This document shows positions 5,033 through 5,808 of a stretch of 5,808 nucleotides of DNA, piece by piece (position 1 is the first letter of the stretch; each line of letters starts with the position of its first letter). The DNA comes from an uncultured Limosilactobacillus sp. (GTDB lineage Bacteria; Bacillota; Bacilli; Lactobacillales; Lactobacillaceae), in NCBI RefSeq assembly GCF_934202235.1, contig NZ_CAKPXS010000065.1, positions 1 to 5,808 of the forward strand, read 5' to 3'. A program made the translations under genes and the position numbers. The notes under the pieces are model-generated. The model saw only the letters and a program-made list of their open reading frames with translations, was not told the DNA's origin and made no database searches.

Positions 5033-5704
5033 ATGAAGACAATTGAATTAAAACATGTTAACAAGGTTTTTGGGAGCGGTATTGGCCGCGTCCAAGCACT
5101 CAAAGACATTAACTTTACGGCCGACAGTGGTGAGTTAAGCCTGGTTTTAGGTCCTTCCGGCTCGGGGAAAAGCACCTTTCTCACTATTGCTGGTGGCTTG
5201 CAACGACCAACGAGCGGAGTAGTCAAGATTGGCGGGATTGACGTCAGCGCACTGTCGCCCAAAGAAAGCGACCAGCTTCGGTTGAATCAGGTCGGTTTTG
5301 TTCTTCAGAATTATGACTTATTGCCCTATTTAACCGTCAAAGAACAGTTTCAGCTAGTCAAGCGGGTGAGCGAACAAACAATCAGCCGGCAGGAATTAAA
5401 GCAATTATTGAACGACCTGGGAATCGCCCAGTTAGTCAACCAGTACCCATCGCAACTATCTGGTGGTCAGATGCAACGGGTCGCGATTGCTCGGGCATTG
5501 TACCAAAAACCAGCGATCGTTCTTGCTGATGAACCGACTGCAGCGCTTGATTCTCAACGCGTTAAAGTTGTCGGCCAGTTATTGGCCGACCTGGCCCATC
5601 AACGGGGTGAAACAGTGATTGTTGTGACTCATGATGAACGGTTACGGCAGTTTGCTGACCATGTTTATCAAATTATCGACGGTCAGATGACCGGTGAACA
5701 TTAA
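5033..5704 (+). CDS. hrtA: ABC transporter ATPase, HrtA-type (MacB/LolD class)
   Basis: The 223-residue ATPase is complete. The Walker A motif GPSGSGKST is at 40-48, the Q-loop glutamine at 92 (FVLQNYDLLPYLTV), the signature LSGGQMQRVA at 142-151, the Walker B VLADEP at 163-168 with catalytic E167, the D-loop AALD at 170-173, and the switch histidine H200 in VTHDE. The context and lengths match HrtA, MacB-class ATPases that power FtsX-like permeases. The ATG is 10 bases after the permease stop, and the ribosome-binding site GAGGGTG (5021-5027) overlaps that stop codon, so the two are co-translated. It is the last gene of the operon; a long hairpin with a T-tract follows. Assignment to heme export rests on the regulator, operators and gene order, because the ATPase itself is not substrate-specific. 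Confidence 0.9.
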   Translation: MKTIELKHVNKVFGSGIGRVQALKDINFTADSGELSLVLGPSGSGKSTFLTIAGGLQRPTSGVVKIGGIDVSALSPKESDQLRLNQVGFVLQNYDLLPYLTVKEQFQLVKRVSEQTISRQELKQLLNDLGIAQLVNQYPSQLSGGQMQRVAIARALYQKPAIVLADEPTAALDSQRVKVVGQLLADLAHQRGETVIVVTHDERLRQFADHVYQIIDGQMTGEH

Positions 5705-5740
5705 ACAGATTAGTAAAAGCCAGCGCTGAAAGGCTATAAT

Positions 5741-5797
5741 GCCCTCTAAGTATACAGATGAAATAGAAAATTCATCTGATACTTGGAGGGCTTTTTC
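5741..5797 (+). terminator. Long hairpin with T-tract after the hrt-type operon
   Basis: The left arm (5741-5762, gccctctaagtat then a bulged A, then cagatgaa) pairs with the right arm (5771-5791, ttcatctg then atacttggagggc). That gives a stem of about 21 bp with one bulge and one wobble around an 8-base loop, followed by CTTTTTCT. It starts 36 bases after the ATPase stop and would end the operon transcript. The stem is unusually long, and its right arm contains GGAGGG ahead of an ATG at 5799, so a second role is possible. Confidence 0.75.
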
Positions 5798-5808
5798 TAT
5801 GACTAGGA

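Noticed and set aside
4981..5262. Minus-strand frame of 93 residues opposite the permease and ATPase junction
   Set aside because: It is a shadow of two well-supported genes and has no family features.

Overview
The window looks like chromosomal DNA from a low-to-moderate GC Firmicute, most likely a member of the Lactobacillaceae. Three things point there: an unmistakable Spx, a MecA adaptor whose opening residues and domain layout match lactobacilli, and the gene order spx, mecA, coiA, which is a conserved Bacillales/Lactobacillales neighbourhood. The genus cannot be fixed from the sequence alone.

Layout: (1) Positions 1-74 are a tRNA-Asp(GUC) lacking only its first base, followed by a strong intrinsic terminator. 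(2) A minus-strand gene (259-753) encodes an HmoB/TRAP-like protein of the antibiotic-biosynthesis-monooxygenase fold and has its own terminator. (3) A 244-bp divergent intergenic region carries an apparent response-regulator-type direct repeat and the spx promoter. (4) spx (998-1399), mecA (1521-2207) and coiA (2308-3343) follow on the plus strand. Each has its own ribosome-binding site, and spx and mecA each end in a clear hairpin terminator. (5) A three-gene operon follows (3426-5704): a TetR-family regulator, an FtsX-like permease and an ABC ATPase. Its layout, its two TGACAC-N-GTGTCA operators and conserved histidines in the regulator make it a heme-sensing, heme-exporting hrtRBA-type system. 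(6) The right edge holds a long hairpin with a T-tract, and possibly the first codons of another gene.

Two observations stand out. First, coiA is intact except for one reading-frame change. The zinc-ribbon N-terminal part ends at CCC-TAA (2482-2487), and a +1 slip from CCC to CCT there joins it exactly to the nuclease part, restoring the family motif E-T/S-P-x-H. This could be programmed +1 frameshifting, a simple one-base insertion, or a sequencing error. Second, between coiA and the hrt-type operon one 43-bp hairpin appears to be at once the coiA terminator, the regulator's operator 1, and the -35 and -10 of the operon promoter.

Functionally, spx (thiol and disulfide stress transcription), mecA (ClpC adaptor) and coiA (competence DNA processing) form a stress/competence proteolysis cluster. 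The hrt-type operon should detoxify excess heme: the regulator blocks its own promoter until it binds heme, and the permease and ATPase then export heme. The HmoB-like protein may be a second heme-related gene, but it seems to lack the expected ligand residues.
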